A stretch of DNA of 64,000 bases. Source: Mycobacterium cookii (GTDB taxonomy: Bacteria > Actinomycetota > Actinomycetes > Mycobacteriales > Mycobacteriaceae). The DNA lies in the NCBI RefSeq assembly GCF_010727945.1, contig NZ_AP022569.1:5146001-5210000 (forward strand), given 5' to 3'. The notes beneath the pieces are model-generated. The model had not been told where the DNA came from, did not search any database, and saw nothing but the letters and a program-made list of their open reading frames with translations. How positions within the stretch are numbered: the stretch's first letter is position 1; the number at the start of each line of letters is the position of its first letter. The translations under genes were made by a program, and so were the position numbers. Positions 41,509-54,130 of the stretch are shown here, piece after piece.

Positions 41509-41880
41509 GTGGCGATAACACCAGCTTCTGCGGCCGCCTCGGCCGCCAATTTCTTCCGCTCGGTGATCCAGTGGCTGCAGGTCGGCTACCCCGACGGCGT
41601 TCCCGGGCCCGACCGGGTCGCGCTGCTGGCGCTGCTGCGCAGCACACCGCTCAGCGAGGACGAGATCACCGAGGTCGTCGACGCGATCGACGAGGAACGC
41701 GACCACGAGCCGATCGACCGCGACGTGATCGCCGATTTCATCTCCGACATGACGCACTACGACGCCGGTCCGGAGAACATCTCGCGGGTCGCCGCCAGGC
41801 TGGCGGCAGCTGGGTGGCCGTTGACGGGTATCACCCTTGGTGACGCCGAAACGACGGCGTCTCACTCGTCAAATGGTTGA
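41509..41880 (+). CDS. DUF3349-family protein
   Basis: 123 residues, entirely helical. [43 protein letters not shown] and the late [13 protein letters not shown] are characteristic of the mycobacterial DUF3349 family (Rv3046c, also Rv0543c), known from structures as small helical bundles of unknown role. GTG at 41509. The stop is in a 12-bp convergent overlap with adhC. A loose relation to HTH-like bundles has been suggested for the family; nothing here adds to that. Confidence 0.85.
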   Translation: MAITPASAAASAANFFRSVIQWLQVGYPDGVPGPDRVALLALLRSTPLSEDEITEVVDAIDEERDHEPIDRDVIADFISDMTHYDAGPENISRVAARLAAAGWPLTGITLGDAETTASHSSNG

Positions 41881-42909
41881 GGTGTCGATCACGAAGCGGT
41901 AGCGCACATCGCTGGCCAGCACCCGCTCGTAAGCCTCGTTGACGTAATCCGCTGCAATCACTTCGATTTCGGGCGTCACGTCATGCTCGGCGCAGAAGTT
42001 CAGCATCTCCTGAGTTTCGGCGATGCCACCGATGTTCGAGCCGGACAGGCTGCGGCGCGCGAGCGCCAACGGGAATGCCGGCACCTCCATCGGGTGCTCG
42101 GGAATGCCGAGCTCGACCAGCGTGCCGTCTACGTCGAGCAGGTTCAGGTAGGCACCGAGATTCAGGTTCGCCGACACGGTGTTCAGGATCAGGTCGAAGC
42201 TGCTGCGCAGCTTCTTGAAGGTGTCGCGGTCGGCGGTCGCGTAGTAGTGCTTGGCGCCCAGTCGCAGACCGTCTTCCATCTTCTTCAGCGATTGCGACAG
42301 CACCGTCACGTCGGCGCCCATCGCTGCACCGAGCTTGACGCCCATGTGCCCGAGGCCGCCCAGGCCGATGATCGCCAGCCGGGTGTCGGCGCCGGCCTGC
42401 CAGTGCCGCAGCGGCGAGAACAGCGTGATCCCCGCGCACAGCAGCGGCGCCGCTTTGTCCAGCGGCAGCGAGTCGGGGATCTGCACGACGAAGTTCTCGT
42501 CGACCACGACCGCCTGGCTGTAGCCGCCCTGCGTGATAGTGCCGTCCTTATCGGTGGCGTTGTAAGTGAACGTCGCGCCGTTCTTGCAGTACTGCTCGAG
42601 TCCGGCCGTACAGCTGCTGCAGTGGCCGCAGGAGTTCACCATGCAGCCCACGCCGACGTGGTCGCCGACCTTGTGCTTGCTGACTTCCGCGCCGACGGCG
42701 GTCACCACGCCGGCGATTTCGTGTCCCGGCACCAAGGGGTAGTTGGGCGTACCCCACTCCGCTTTCACGGTATGGATGTCGGAGTGGCAGATCCCGACGA
42801 ATTTGATGTCGATGGCGACATCGTGTGGGCCGGGTTCGCGGCGCTCGATGGTGGTCTTGGTCAGGTGCCCCGTCTTGTCGGAGGCGGCGTAAGCGGAGAC
42901 AGTGCTCAT
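41869..42909 (-). CDS. adhC: NADP-dependent alcohol dehydrogenase AdhC
   Basis: 346 residues of zinc MDR type. Catalytic zinc: [16 protein letters not shown] and GHEIAG; structural zinc cluster [15 protein letters not shown]; cofactor site [18 protein letters not shown]. The sequence belongs to the cinnamyl-alcohol-dehydrogenase-like group that reduces aldehydes with NADPH. ATG at 42909 has AGAGGA upstream; a TTG at 42915 is less likely. Matches Rv3045. The upstream region is markedly AT-rich with a CATAG-N5-CTATG inverted repeat. Confidence 0.93.
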   Translation of the reverse strand: MSTVSAYAASDKTGHLTKTTIERREPGPHDVAIDIKFVGICHSDIHTVKAEWGTPNYPLVPGHEIAGVVTAVGAEVSKHKVGDHVGVGCMVNSCGHCSSCTAGLEQYCKNGATFTYNATDKDGTITQGGYSQAVVVDENFVVQIPDSLPLDKAAPLLCAGITLFSPLRHWQAGADTRLAIIGLGGLGHMGVKLGAAMGADVTVLSQSLKKMEDGLRLGAKHYYATADRDTFKKLRSSFDLILNTVSANLNLGAYLNLLDVDGTLVELGIPEHPMEVPAFPLALARRSLSGSNIGGIAETQEMLNFCAEHDVTPEIEVIAADYVNEAYERVLASDVRYRFVIDTSTI

Positions 42910-42972
42910 CAGCAAATCCTCTTGAATGCGCTTCGTTGACTATCGAATTCTATTGAACGCAATCAACATTAG

Positions 42973-42987
42973 CATAGATAGACTATG
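42973..42987 (-). promoter_or_regulatory. Inverted repeat in the AT-rich adhC promoter
   Basis: CATAG-ATAGA-CTATG lies 64 bp upstream of adhC. On the minus strand TATGCT within it fits a -10 hexamer. The regulator is unknown. Confidence 0.4.
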
Positions 42988-43038
42988 TATTTTGGCGGGT
43001 GCGTGCGACGTCACACCGTCGTTCAGTTACTGTGCCGG

Positions 43039-44127
43039 TCAATTGATGGGCGCGTTGATCCAGCGCAGGTCGTCGATGATGCCGCGCGCGGCGATCAGGC
43101 CGCAGCCGGTCTGCCATATCTCGTTGTTGACCACGAAGACCCGGTTGTCGCGGACGGCCGACAACCGGCGCCACGGATCGCTGTCGAACAGCGACGAGGC
43201 GCGATCCTTGGCCGCCGCCGAATCGAACGACACATACACCAGATCGGCATCGGCCGCGGAGAAGTCGGCGTGCGCCAGGTCGGCATCGGAACTGGCCACC
43301 GCGATGTAGGGCTTGTCGGTAAACCGTTGCGCCGCAGGGCGATCCACGCCGACCGTGGCCAACACGCTGGCCGGGAAGTTGTCCGACCCGTACACCCGCA
43401 CCGAGTTCTCGGTGAACTGCACGATGGAAGCCTGGTAGTGGGCGGCGTCGTGCGTAGCGCCGTCGTCGTGGGCTTTGGCGGTGAAACCGTCCACCAGGCC
43501 GCCCACCGCGTCGCCGCGCGCCGTCGCCTCGCCCACGCCGCGCAGGTTGTCCTGCCAGGCCGCGCCGGGCGCCCCGGTGAATACCGTCGGCGCGATCCCG
43601 GCCAGCGCCGAATACAACGTCGGCGTGAGGGCCTGCGAGCCGAGGATCAGGTCGGGTTTGGCCGCTTTGATCGCAGCCAGGTCCGGGCTGCGGCGGGTGC
43701 CCACACCAGGCAGCTTGTGCACGATCGTGCCCAGGTACGACGGCTGATCGGGAGAACCGTCCGGCAGTGCGGCCCCGACGATGCGCGACTGCAGGCCCAG
43801 CGCGCACAGCGCGTCGAGCTGGTCACCGGACAGCACGACGATGCGCTGGGGATCGTCGGGCACCTGCACGGTGTCCGGCTGGACGCCCGCCGCATTGTGG
43901 GCGACGTGGGGTCCGGCGTCCGGCGCGGCCGGTTCGGGCGCACACGACTCATCGGGCCGACGCTGGTTGCCCAGGACGCCCGCGCCGGCGATCTGAGTGG
44001 TGCTGGTGATCACCGACGCTGCGGTACCGTGCGGGGGTGATCCCGAGGTGCAACCGCTGCACAGGGCGGTCGCGAGCGCTGCCGCTGCGACGGCGGTGAT
44101 CGCGGGTCGCGTACCCCTGAGCAGCAC
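43039..44127 (-). CDS. fecB: FecB-type iron/heme-binding lipoprotein
   Basis: 362 residues. Signal peptide with lipobox (ALATALCSGC, modified cysteine at about 26) and a periplasmic-binding (BtuF-like) fold: RIVVLSGDQLDALCALGL, KPDLILGSQALTPTLY, FPASVLATVGVDRPAAQRF, and a C-terminal WRRLSAVRDNRVFVVNNEIW that is conserved in siderophore receptors. Corresponds to Rv3044. It has no permease or ATPase genes beside it, so it probably feeds another system. ATG at 44127. Divergent from ctaD. No IdeR box was found. Confidence 0.9.
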   Translation of the reverse strand: MLLRGTRPAITAVAAAALATALCSGCTSGSPPHGTAASVITSTTQIAGAGVLGNQRRPDESCAPEPAAPDAGPHVAHNAAGVQPDTVQVPDDPQRIVVLSGDQLDALCALGLQSRIVGAALPDGSPDQPSYLGTIVHKLPGVGTRRSPDLAAIKAAKPDLILGSQALTPTLYSALAGIAPTVFTGAPGAAWQDNLRGVGEATARGDAVGGLVDGFTAKAHDDGATHDAAHYQASIVQFTENSVRVYGSDNFPASVLATVGVDRPAAQRFTDKPYIAVASSDADLAHADFSAADADLVYVSFDSAAAKDRASSLFDSDPWRRLSAVRDNRVFVVNNEIWQTGCGLIAARGIIDDLRWINAPIN

Positions 44128-44244
44128 GGGTCCGACGGTAACATCTGACCAGCTGACGTAGCCTTCGGCGAGGAAACCAAGTCTTCACCGATTCATTACG
44201 ACACTTTGTAGGACCTGTCCGTCGTGGGTGGAGCCCGGACGCGC

Positions 44245-47305
<3,061 letters not shown>

Positions 47306-47314
47306 ACGGCGGCG

Positions 47315-48178
47315 GTGGGGGTGCGGCACGATGGTCGAGTGGCCGATCAGACAAGCGAGGCAGTCGACCCCGACCTGCTGATCGACTTCACCGACGTGTC
47401 GTTGCGGCGCGACGGGCACACCCTGGTCGGGCCGGTGACCTGGTCGGTCGAGCTCGACGAGCGTTGGGTCATCATCGGGGCCAACGGCGCGGGCAAGACG
47501 TCGTTGCTGCGCATCGCCGCGGCCGCCGAGCACCCCTCGTCCGGGGTCGCCTACGTGTTGGGGGAGCGTCTCGGCCGGGTCGACATGTCCGAGCTGCGCT
47601 CCCGGGTGGGGTTGAGTTCCTCGGCGCTGGCGCAACGGATTCCCGGCAACGAGGTGGTGCGCGACCTGGTCGTCTCGGCCGGTTATGCGGTGCTGGGTCG
47701 CTGGCGGGAGCGCTACGAGGACGTCGATTACCACCGCGCGGTCGACATGCTGGAAAGTCTCGGGGCCGAGCACCTCGCGGACCGCACCTACGAAACCCTG
47801 TCCGAGGGCGAGCGCAAGCGAATCCTGATCGCCCGCGCATTGATGACCGACCCCGAGTTGCTGCTGCTCGACGAGCCGGCCGCCGGTCTGGACCTGGGTG
47901 GGCGCGAGGAGCTGGTGTCGCGGCTGGCCGACCTGGCCGCCGATCCCGATGCGCCCGCGCTGGTCCTGGTCACCCACCACGTCGAGGAGATCCCGCCGGG
48001 GTTCAGCCACTGCATGCTGTTGGCCGAGGGAGAGGTCGTCGCGGCGGGTTTGTTGTCCGATGTCCTCACCTCGGACAACCTGTCCGCGACGTTCGGCCAG
48101 TCGATCGTCGTGGACGTGATGGACGGGCGGTACTTCGCCCGGCGTACCCGCACCCGCGCGGCCCACCGGAGGCGCTGA
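47315..48178 (+). CDS. ABC transporter ATP-binding protein
   Basis: 287 residues from GTG 47315; GTG 47339 is an alternative and no ribosome site decides. Walker A is GANGAGKTS, the signature LSEGERKRILIARALM, Walker B ELLLLDEPAAGLD, and H-loop LVTHHVEEIPPGF. It resembles the stand-alone ATPases of the Rv3041c type; no permease gene is nearby. Such single-subunit ATPases may serve export or ribosome-related roles. The stop overlaps the NUDIX start (TGATG). Confidence 0.9.
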   Translation: MGVRHDGRVADQTSEAVDPDLLIDFTDVSLRRDGHTLVGPVTWSVELDERWVIIGANGAGKTSLLRIAAAAEHPSSGVAYVLGERLGRVDMSELRSRVGLSSSALAQRIPGNEVVRDLVVSAGYAVLGRWRERYEDVDYHRAVDMLESLGAEHLADRTYETLSEGERKRILIARALMTDPELLLLDEPAAGLDLGGREELVSRLADLAADPDAPALVLVTHHVEEIPPGFSHCMLLAEGEVVAAGLLSDVLTSDNLSATFGQSIVVDVMDGRYFARRTRTRAAHRRR

Positions 48179-49005
48179 TGACTGACGAACCGCTTGTCCC
48201 GTTGCCGGTGCGGCCGGCCGCGACCGTGATGCTGGTGCGCGAGGACGCACAGGGTGCGGAAGGTCTAGAGGTGTTCTTGATGCGACGGCATGCCGGGATG
48301 GAATTCGCCGCCGGCACAGTGGTATTCCCCGGTGGCGGCGTCGACGACCGCGACCGCAACGCCGACATCGCCTGGGCCGGGCCGCCGCCGTCATGGTGGG
48401 CGGAGCGGTTCGGCACCGACGTCGAGCTGGCCGAGGCGCTGGTATGCGCTGCCGCTCGCGAGACATTCGAAGAATGTGGTGTGCTGTTCGCCGGCCCGGC
48501 CGACGACCCGAACGGCATTGTCAGTGACGCGTCGGTCTACCGCGAATCGCGACTGGCGCTGGCCGACCGGACGCTGTCGTTCGCCGACTTCCTGCGTCGG
48601 GAAAACCTGGTCCTGCGGGCCGATCTGCTACGGCCATGGGCGAATTGGGTGACGCCCGAAGCCGAGCGCACCCGCCGCTACGACACCTACTTCTTCGTCG
48701 GAGCGCTGCCGGAGGGCCAGCGTGCCGACGGGGACAACACCGAATCCGACCGGGCGCAGTGGGCGACGCCGCAGGCGGCCGTCGCGGAGTTCGAGGCCGG
48801 GCGTTGCTTCCTGCTGCCGCCGACCTGGACGCAGCTCGACTCGTTGAACGGCCGCACGGTTGCCGACGTGCTGGCCGTCGAGCGTCAGATCGTGACCGTG
48901 CAGCCGAATCTCGAAATCGACGGCGACAACTGGATTTTCGAGTTCTTCGACTCTGACCGCTATCACCGCGCCCGCAAAGCCGGCGGACTCGGGTGGCGGC
49001 ATTGA
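48178..49005 (+). CDS. NUDIX hydrolase
   Basis: 275 residues. The NUDIX box is split: [12 protein letters not shown] leads, then 27 residues later [18 protein letters not shown] supplies the REx2EEC glutamates. The insertion is characteristic of CoA- or nucleoside-diphosphate-active mycobacterial members such as the Rv3040c type. It hydrolyses an X-linked nucleoside diphosphate; the substrate is unknown. ATG at 48178 overlaps the preceding stop, and its 3' end overlaps the echA17 start by 13 bases. Confidence 0.88.
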   Translation: MTDEPLVPLPVRPAATVMLVREDAQGAEGLEVFLMRRHAGMEFAAGTVVFPGGGVDDRDRNADIAWAGPPPSWWAERFGTDVELAEALVCAAARETFEECGVLFAGPADDPNGIVSDASVYRESRLALADRTLSFADFLRRENLVLRADLLRPWANWVTPEAERTRRYDTYFFVGALPEGQRADGDNTESDRAQWATPQAAVAEFEAGRCFLLPPTWTQLDSLNGRTVADVLAVERQIVTVQPNLEIDGDNWIFEFFDSDRYHRARKAGGLGWRH

Positions 49006-49682
49006 CCGAGTTCGTCAGCGTCCACCTCAGCGCAGACCGGCCCGGCATCGGCACGCTGGTGCTGTCGCGGCCGCCGACCAACGCGCTGACCCGCCAGGTC
49101 TACCGGGAAATCGCGCACGCCGCCGCCGAGGTCGGCGGCCGCGACGACATCGCGACCGTGATTCTGTTCGGCGGCCACGAGATTTTCTCCGCCGGCGACG
49201 ACATGGCACAACTGCGCACGCTGGCCGCGCCGGAAGCCGAGAGTTGGCTGGCCGTGCACCGGGAGGCCGTCGACGCCGTCGCGGCCATCCCCAAGCCCAC
49301 CGTCGCGGCAATCACCGGATACGCGCTGGGCGCCGGCCTGGGTTTGGCGCTGGCCGCCGACTGGCGGGTGAGCGGCGACAACGTGCGGTACGGCGCGACG
49401 GAGATTTTGGCCGGCTTGGTCGCCGACGGCGACGGCATTGCGCGACTGGCCCGCACGGTCGGGACCAGCAGGGCCAAGGAGTTGCTGTACAGCGGTCGAT
49501 TCTTCGACGCCAAAGAGGCGCTGGCCTTGGGGCTGATCAACGAGATGGTGGCGCCGGACGACGTATACGACGCCGCGGCGGCCTGGGCGGGCCGCTTCGT
49601 CGACGGACCCCGTGACGCGCTGGCCGCCGCGAAGGCCGGCGTCGATGCCGCCTTCGAACTACCGGCCGCCGATACAACTTAG
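48993..49682 (+). CDS. echA17: Enoyl-CoA hydratase EchA17
   Basis: 229 residues. Oxyanion-hole segments [11 protein letters not shown] and [20 protein letters not shown] are present; the usual catalytic glutamate region is [18 protein letters not shown], in which a glutamate (ATEI) is retained. It fits Rv3039c by position. Last gene of the ctaD-serB2-ABC-NUDIX-echA17 run. GTG at 48993 lies within the end of the NUDIX gene. Confidence 0.87.
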   Translation: MAALTEFVSVHLSADRPGIGTLVLSRPPTNALTRQVYREIAHAAAEVGGRDDIATVILFGGHEIFSAGDDMAQLRTLAAPEAESWLAVHREAVDAVAAIPKPTVAAITGYALGAGLGLALAADWRVSGDNVRYGATEILAGLVADGDGIARLARTVGTSRAKELLYSGRFFDAKEALALGLINEMVAPDDVYDAAAAWAGRFVDGPRDALAAAKAGVDAAFELPAADTT

Positions 49683-49772
49683 AGGAATCTGAGAAAACCT
49701 CGGATTCACGCAGGGGCGACTCATTACGATGGGCTGATCTTCGGCACAGGCCGCCGCAGGCGCGCAATCGGG

Positions 49773-51785
49773 ATGGGTTCAGCCCTCGGGGCGTTCGTCG
49801 CCTTCGGGGGTGTTGCGATGCCGACCGCGCACGCCGACGACTTCGGTCTCGGCGACCTCGTGAGCAACCTCGTCGTCAGCGCAGCGTCGGCCGACCAAGC
49901 TGTCGCGGCGAGTGCCGAAACACTCTCCGCGACAGGGCTTTTCCAGCAGTACATCTACGACCCGTTGCACGCGAGCGTAGAGAGCTGGATCAACAGCACG
50001 TTCGGCGAGCAGGTCGACCATCTGCTCAACACCGCGTCCGGGCAATTCCTGATCGGCAACGGTGCCGATGGAACACAGGGCGATCCCACTGGCGGTGCCG
50101 GCGGCCTGTGGTTCGGAGACGGCGGCAACGGCTGGGACAGCGACCAGCCCGACGTCGGCGGCGGCAACGGCGGCGACGCGCTCGGTTTCTTCGGCAACGG
50201 CGGTGACGGGGGATCGGGCGGCGCGGGAGCGGCCGGCGGTGACGGCGGTGGCGGCGGTTCGCTGTTCGGCATCGGCGGTGACGGGGGCAATGCCGGCGGC
50301 GGCGCTTCGGAGTCCGGACTGCCCGCCCTGGGCGGGGCGGGCGGCGATGCCGGTGCATTCGGCGTACACGGCGCGGTGGGCGACTACGGCGTACTGCCTG
50401 CGAGCCCGACACCGGGCGGCCTGACCACCAGCGGCGACTGGCTGACCAACAGCGACGGCCAGGTGGTGATCCTGCACGGGCTCAACGAGGTGTACAAGGT
50501 GGCGCCCGGCGAGCCGTCGGCGGACGGGTTCAGCAACGACGACGCGGCGTTCCTGGCCGCCAACGGCTTCAACGCGGTGCGGGTCGGCGTCATCTGGTCA
50601 GACCTCGAGCCCCAGCCCGGCGTCTTCAACGCCGCCTACCTGAACTCGATCGAACAAACCGTCCAGACCTTGGGCAACCACGGGATCTACAGCATTATCG
50701 ACTTTCACCAGGACGCCTACAGCAGCGCGTTCGGCGGTGAAGGTGCCCCGGACTGGGCGGTCCACACCGACGGCGGAGCCAACCCGTCGCTGCCCTTCCC
50801 GCTCAACGACTTCTTCAACCCCGCGGCGAATCAGGCCTGGGATTCGTTCTGGGGCAACGTGGACGCACCCAACGGGATCGGCCTGGAGAACAGCTACTCC
50901 CAGATGCTCGAGTATGTCGCCCACGCTCTCAACGGAAACTCCAACGTTGCCGGATTCGAGCTGATCAACGAACCGTCGCCGGGGACGCAGCTACTGCCGA
51001 GCCTGCTCGGCAGCGCGCACTTCGATGCACAAGAGCTGACGCCCTTCTACAACCAGGGCGCCGACGCGATCCGGGCGGTCGACCCCAGCACGCCGATCTT
51101 CTACGAGCCGAGTCTGGTCTTCGACGCCGGCGTCCCGACTCACCTCGGCACGGTGGACGCGACGGGCACAGTGTTCTCCTTCCACGACTACTGCGAGTTC
51201 AGCCTCGGCGCGCTGGGTTGCCTGCCCAGCGTCGGCGGGATCGTCGGCAACGCCGAGCATTACGCGCAGGCGCAGGGCATCCCGGCGTTCATGACCGAGT
51301 TCGGCGCCACCAGCGACCAGGCCCAGCTCGCGGGCCCGCTGCAAGGCGCAGACCAGCATCTGATCGGCTGGACGGAATGGGCCTACTCCGGACAAGGTGA
51401 CATCACCACCAGTGCGAACCCGCCGAGTTCGGAATCGTTGGTGTACAACCCCGAGCTGCCCCCAACCGGCGCCAACGTCAACACCGCGAACCTGGACACC
51501 CTCGCCGAGCCGTACCCGCAGACAATCTCGGGCACCCCGGATTCCTATTCGTTCGCCAACGGCACCTTCCAATTCAGCTACTCCACCCAGGAGGCCGACG
51601 GCCTGGGCAGCTTCCCGGCCGGATCGCTGACCACCATCGCGGTGCCCGCCGTCGAATATCCGGACGGCTACCAGGTCAGCGTCACCGGCGGCGAGGTTGT
51701 CTCGGCCCCGAACGCGGCGGACCTGGTGATCAGCTCGAACGCCGGTGCCAGCGCAATCACGGTCACCGTGACCCCCGCCCAGTAA
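49773..51785 (+). CDS. Secreted PGRS-like protein fused to an endoglycoceramidase-type GH5 domain
   Basis: 670 residues from the ATG. A signal peptide ends about AHADD; residues 24-90 are a helical segment, then GQFLIGNGADGTQG (90-103) copies the PE_PGRS linker motif and a Gly-Gly-x repeat region runs to about 200. A GH5 domain follows (about 215-560): IIDFHQDAYSS, acid/base E400 in FELINEPSPG and nucleophile E509 in FMTEFGAT; a beta-sandwich ends the protein. The DFHQD and NEP pattern matches endoglycoceramidases. There is no PE domain. In-frame upstream codons encode an RRRR-containing n-region but offer only CTG 49734 or ATC 49737 as start, so the true start is unsure. Confidence 0.8.
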   Translation: MGSALGAFVAFGGVAMPTAHADDFGLGDLVSNLVVSAASADQAVAASAETLSATGLFQQYIYDPLHASVESWINSTFGEQVDHLLNTASGQFLIGNGADGTQGDPTGGAGGLWFGDGGNGWDSDQPDVGGGNGGDALGFFGNGGDGGSGGAGAAGGDGGGGGSLFGIGGDGGNAGGGASESGLPALGGAGGDAGAFGVHGAVGDYGVLPASPTPGGLTTSGDWLTNSDGQVVILHGLNEVYKVAPGEPSADGFSNDDAAFLAANGFNAVRVGVIWSDLEPQPGVFNAAYLNSIEQTVQTLGNHGIYSIIDFHQDAYSSAFGGEGAPDWAVHTDGGANPSLPFPLNDFFNPAANQAWDSFWGNVDAPNGIGLENSYSQMLEYVAHALNGNSNVAGFELINEPSPGTQLLPSLLGSAHFDAQELTPFYNQGADAIRAVDPSTPIFYEPSLVFDAGVPTHLGTVDATGTVFSFHDYCEFSLGALGCLPSVGGIVGNAEHYAQAQGIPAFMTEFGATSDQAQLAGPLQGADQHLIGWTEWAYSGQGDITTSANPPSSESLVYNPELPPTGANVNTANLDTLAEPYPQTISGTPDSYSFANGTFQFSYSTQEADGLGSFPAGSLTTIAVPAVEYPDGYQVSVTGGEVVSAPNAADLVISSNAGASAITVTVTPAQ

Positions 51786-51828
51786 CCGGGATGCCCGCGG
51801 ACCCCGCCGGCCGATAGGCTGGGCCACC

Positions 51829-52797
51829 ATGACCAGTACCGACCCGGCTCCGCAGCCGCACGCCACCGCCGAGCAGGTTGAGGCCGCCCGCCTTGACAGC
51901 AAACTGGCCCAGGTGCTCTACCACGACTGGGAAGCTGAGAGCTACGACGAGAAGTGGTCGATCTCCTACGACCAACGCTGCATCGACTACGCCCGGTCCT
52001 GCTTCGACGGCATCGTTCCCGACGACGAGTTCCAGCGCCTGCCCTACGACCGCGCTCTCGAATTAGGTTGCGGCAGTGGATTTTTCCTGCTCAACCTGAT
52101 CCAGTCCGGGGTGGCGCGGCGCGGATCGGTCACCGACTTGTCACCGGGGATGGTGAAAGTCGCCACCCGCAACGGGCAGGCGCTCGGCCTGGATATCGAC
52201 GGCCGCGTCGCCGACGCCGAGCACATCCCGTATGACGACGACACCTTCGACCTCGTGGTCGGACATGCTGTGCTGCACCACATTCCCGACGTCGAACTGT
52301 CGCTGCGCGAGGTGATGCGAGTGCTGCGACCCGGCGGACGGTTCGTCTTCGCCGGCGAGCCCACCACCGTCGGCAATCAATACGCCCGCAGGCTGGCGGA
52401 CCTGACCTGGAATCTCACCATTCGCGCGGTAAAGCTTCCCGGTCTGGGTGGCTGGCGGCGCCCGCAGGCCGAAATCGACGAGAACTCGCGAGCTGCGGCC
52501 CTGGAGTGGATCGTCGACCTGCACACGTTCTCGCCGGCCGATCTGGAGAAGATGGCCACGCGGGCCGGCGCCGTCGACGTCGACACCGCCACCGTCGAGT
52601 TCACCGCGGCGATGCTCGGCTGGCCGGTGCGCACCTTCGAGTCGACCGTGCCGCCGGGCAAGCTCGGCTGGGGCTGGTCACGGTTCGCGTTCGGCAGTTG
52701 GAAGACGTTGAGCTGGGTGGACGCCAACATCTGGCGTCACGTGGTGCCGAAAGGCTGGTTCTACAACGTGATGATCACCGGGGTCAAGCCGTCCTGA
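51829..52797 (+). CDS. Class I SAM-dependent methyltransferase
   Basis: 322 residues. Motif I ALELGCGSGFFLLNLI, motif post-I VTDLSPGMVKVATRN, motif II FDLVVGHAVLHHI and post-II LRPGGRFVFAGEPT are all present. The C-terminal half is long and specific to the mycobacterial Rv3038c type. ATG at 51829. It is translationally linked to the following methyltransferase-fold gene by a CTGA overlap. The substrate is unknown. Confidence 0.88.
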   Translation: MTSTDPAPQPHATAEQVEAARLDSKLAQVLYHDWEAESYDEKWSISYDQRCIDYARSCFDGIVPDDEFQRLPYDRALELGCGSGFFLLNLIQSGVARRGSVTDLSPGMVKVATRNGQALGLDIDGRVADAEHIPYDDDTFDLVVGHAVLHHIPDVELSLREVMRVLRPGGRFVFAGEPTTVGNQYARRLADLTWNLTIRAVKLPGLGGWRRPQAEIDENSRAAALEWIVDLHTFSPADLEKMATRAGAVDVDTATVEFTAAMLGWPVRTFESTVPPGKLGWGWSRFAFGSWKTLSWVDANIWRHVVPKGWFYNVMITGVKPS

Positions 52798-53963
52798 AGT
52801 TCAGCCTCGAGGACGTTGCTTATCTGACGTCGGACGAGGGTTCGGTTGCACTGGCCGCCGTGGAGGCCCGTCCGCTGACCGACCGCGTCAGCGAGATCGC
52901 CTCGCTGCGAACACAATTCGGTGATCGCACGCCGGTGCTGGTCGAGACGGTGTTGCTGCGCCGCCGCGCTATCGCGAAGCTCACCGAACTGCCCGGTAGC
53001 GCCGGCTGGCTGTTGACCGACGACGCCCTGCAGCAGGCCAGTGCCGCAATGGTCGCCCTGCATCGGGCAAGACGACTGCAGGGCAACATGATTCACGATG
53101 TGACGTGCTCGATCGGCACCGAGCTGGCGGCGCTGCGGGCGGAGAGCGTGTCGGCGGTCGGCAGCGACATCGACCCGGTACGGCTGGCGATGGCGCGCCA
53201 CAACCTGCGCGACAACACACTGCTGTGTCGCGCCGACGCGCTTCGGCCGGTCACGCGGGGTGCCGTGGTGCTGGCCGATCCGGCTCGCCGCAGCGGCGCG
53301 CGCCGGCGCTTCGACCCCCGCGCCTACCAGCCCGCGCTCGACGCGCTGATCGATGCCTACCGTGACCGGGAAATCGTCGTCAAATGTGCGCCGGGCATCG
53401 ATTTCGATGCCGTGGCCCGGCTGGGATTCGACGGCGAAATCGAGGTGACCTCCTATCGCGGATCGGTGCGGGAAGCCTGCCTGTGGTCGGCGGGTTTGGC
53501 CGAGCCGGGGGTGCGCCGACGGGCCAGCATCCTGGACCGCGGCGAACACTTCACCGACGCGGAGCCCGATGACTGCCCGGTGCGGGCGCCCGGCCGATGG
53601 ATCGTCGACCCGGACGGCGCGGTGGTGCGGGCCGGTCTGGTGCGTCACTTCGCCGCGCGGTATGGCCTGTGGCAGCTCGACCCGCACATTGCCTACCTGT
53701 CCGGCGACGAGTTGCCGTCCGGGCTACGCGGCTTCGAGGTCCTCGATCAGCTGGGCTTCGACGAGCGACGGCTGCGTCAGGCGCTGGGCGCGCTCGACTG
53801 CGGCTCGTTGGAAATCCTGGTCCGCGGCGTGGATGTCGATCCCGATGCGCTACGCCGCCGGCTGGGTCTGCGCGGTAGCCGGTCATTGGCGTTGGTGGTC
53901 ACCCGGCTCGGATCGGGCACGGCGGCGCGGGGGACCGCGTTCGTGTGCCGTCCGTCGCGCTAG
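52794..53963 (+). CDS. Class I methyltransferase with THUMP-like C-terminal domain
   Basis: About 389 residues. The methyltransferase core has DVTCSIGTELAAL (motif I) and SDIDPVRLAMARHN; the catalytic-like motif VVLADPARRSG follows, as in RNA m2G-type enzymes. The C-terminal 150 residues (LWQLDPHIAYLSGDELPSGL, SLEILVRGVDVDPDALRRRLGL) match the THUMP-like domain of the Rv3037c family. No ATG, GTG or TTG lies near the expected start; CTG at 52794 overlaps the preceding TGA, which suggests coupled initiation. The first in-frame GTG is about 20 codons later. Target RNA unknown. Confidence 0.82.
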   Translation: MKFSLEDVAYLTSDEGSVALAAVEARPLTDRVSEIASLRTQFGDRTPVLVETVLLRRRAIAKLTELPGSAGWLLTDDALQQASAAMVALHRARRLQGNMIHDVTCSIGTELAALRAESVSAVGSDIDPVRLAMARHNLRDNTLLCRADALRPVTRGAVVLADPARRSGARRRFDPRAYQPALDALIDAYRDREIVVKCAPGIDFDAVARLGFDGEIEVTSYRGSVREACLWSAGLAEPGVRRRASILDRGEHFTDAEPDDCPVRAPGRWIVDPDGAVVRAGLVRHFAARYGLWQLDPHIAYLSGDELPSGLRGFEVLDQLGFDERRLRQALGALDCGSLEILVRGVDVDPDALRRRLGLRGSRSLALVVTRLGSGTAARGTAFVCRPSR

Positions 53964-53980
53964 GGCTACGCAACCGCGAA

Positions 53981-54130
53981 AAATAGGGAATATGCCTCAT
54001 GGTGTTCTAGACCGCACCCGGTCCAGCCGGAGGGCCCCCGTAGAAGCAGCGCGCGGGCTCGTCCGGATGTCCTGGGGCCGCCGGGCAAGGGCCGTTCGGC
54101 AGGCAAAGATAGGGCGATTGCCCCATGTGC
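53981..54130. repeat. Imperfect tandem duplication with shared core
   Basis: Two copies about 122 bp apart start with AAATAGGGAATATGCCTCAT (from 53981) and AGATAGGGCGATTGCCCCAT (from 54107). The shared core is ATAGGG-N2-AT-N-GCC-Y-CAT. Weaker similarity extends downstream of each (AGA-AGCGCG, CGGGC, GCTCG). In the second copy GGGC-GATT-GCCC can form a hairpin. Confidence 0.5.

Noticed and set aside
50060..50400. CRISPR-like or satellite repeat in the glycine-rich DNA
   Set aside because: Repetition is codon-level (Gly-Gly-x) with no fixed repeat or spacer length.
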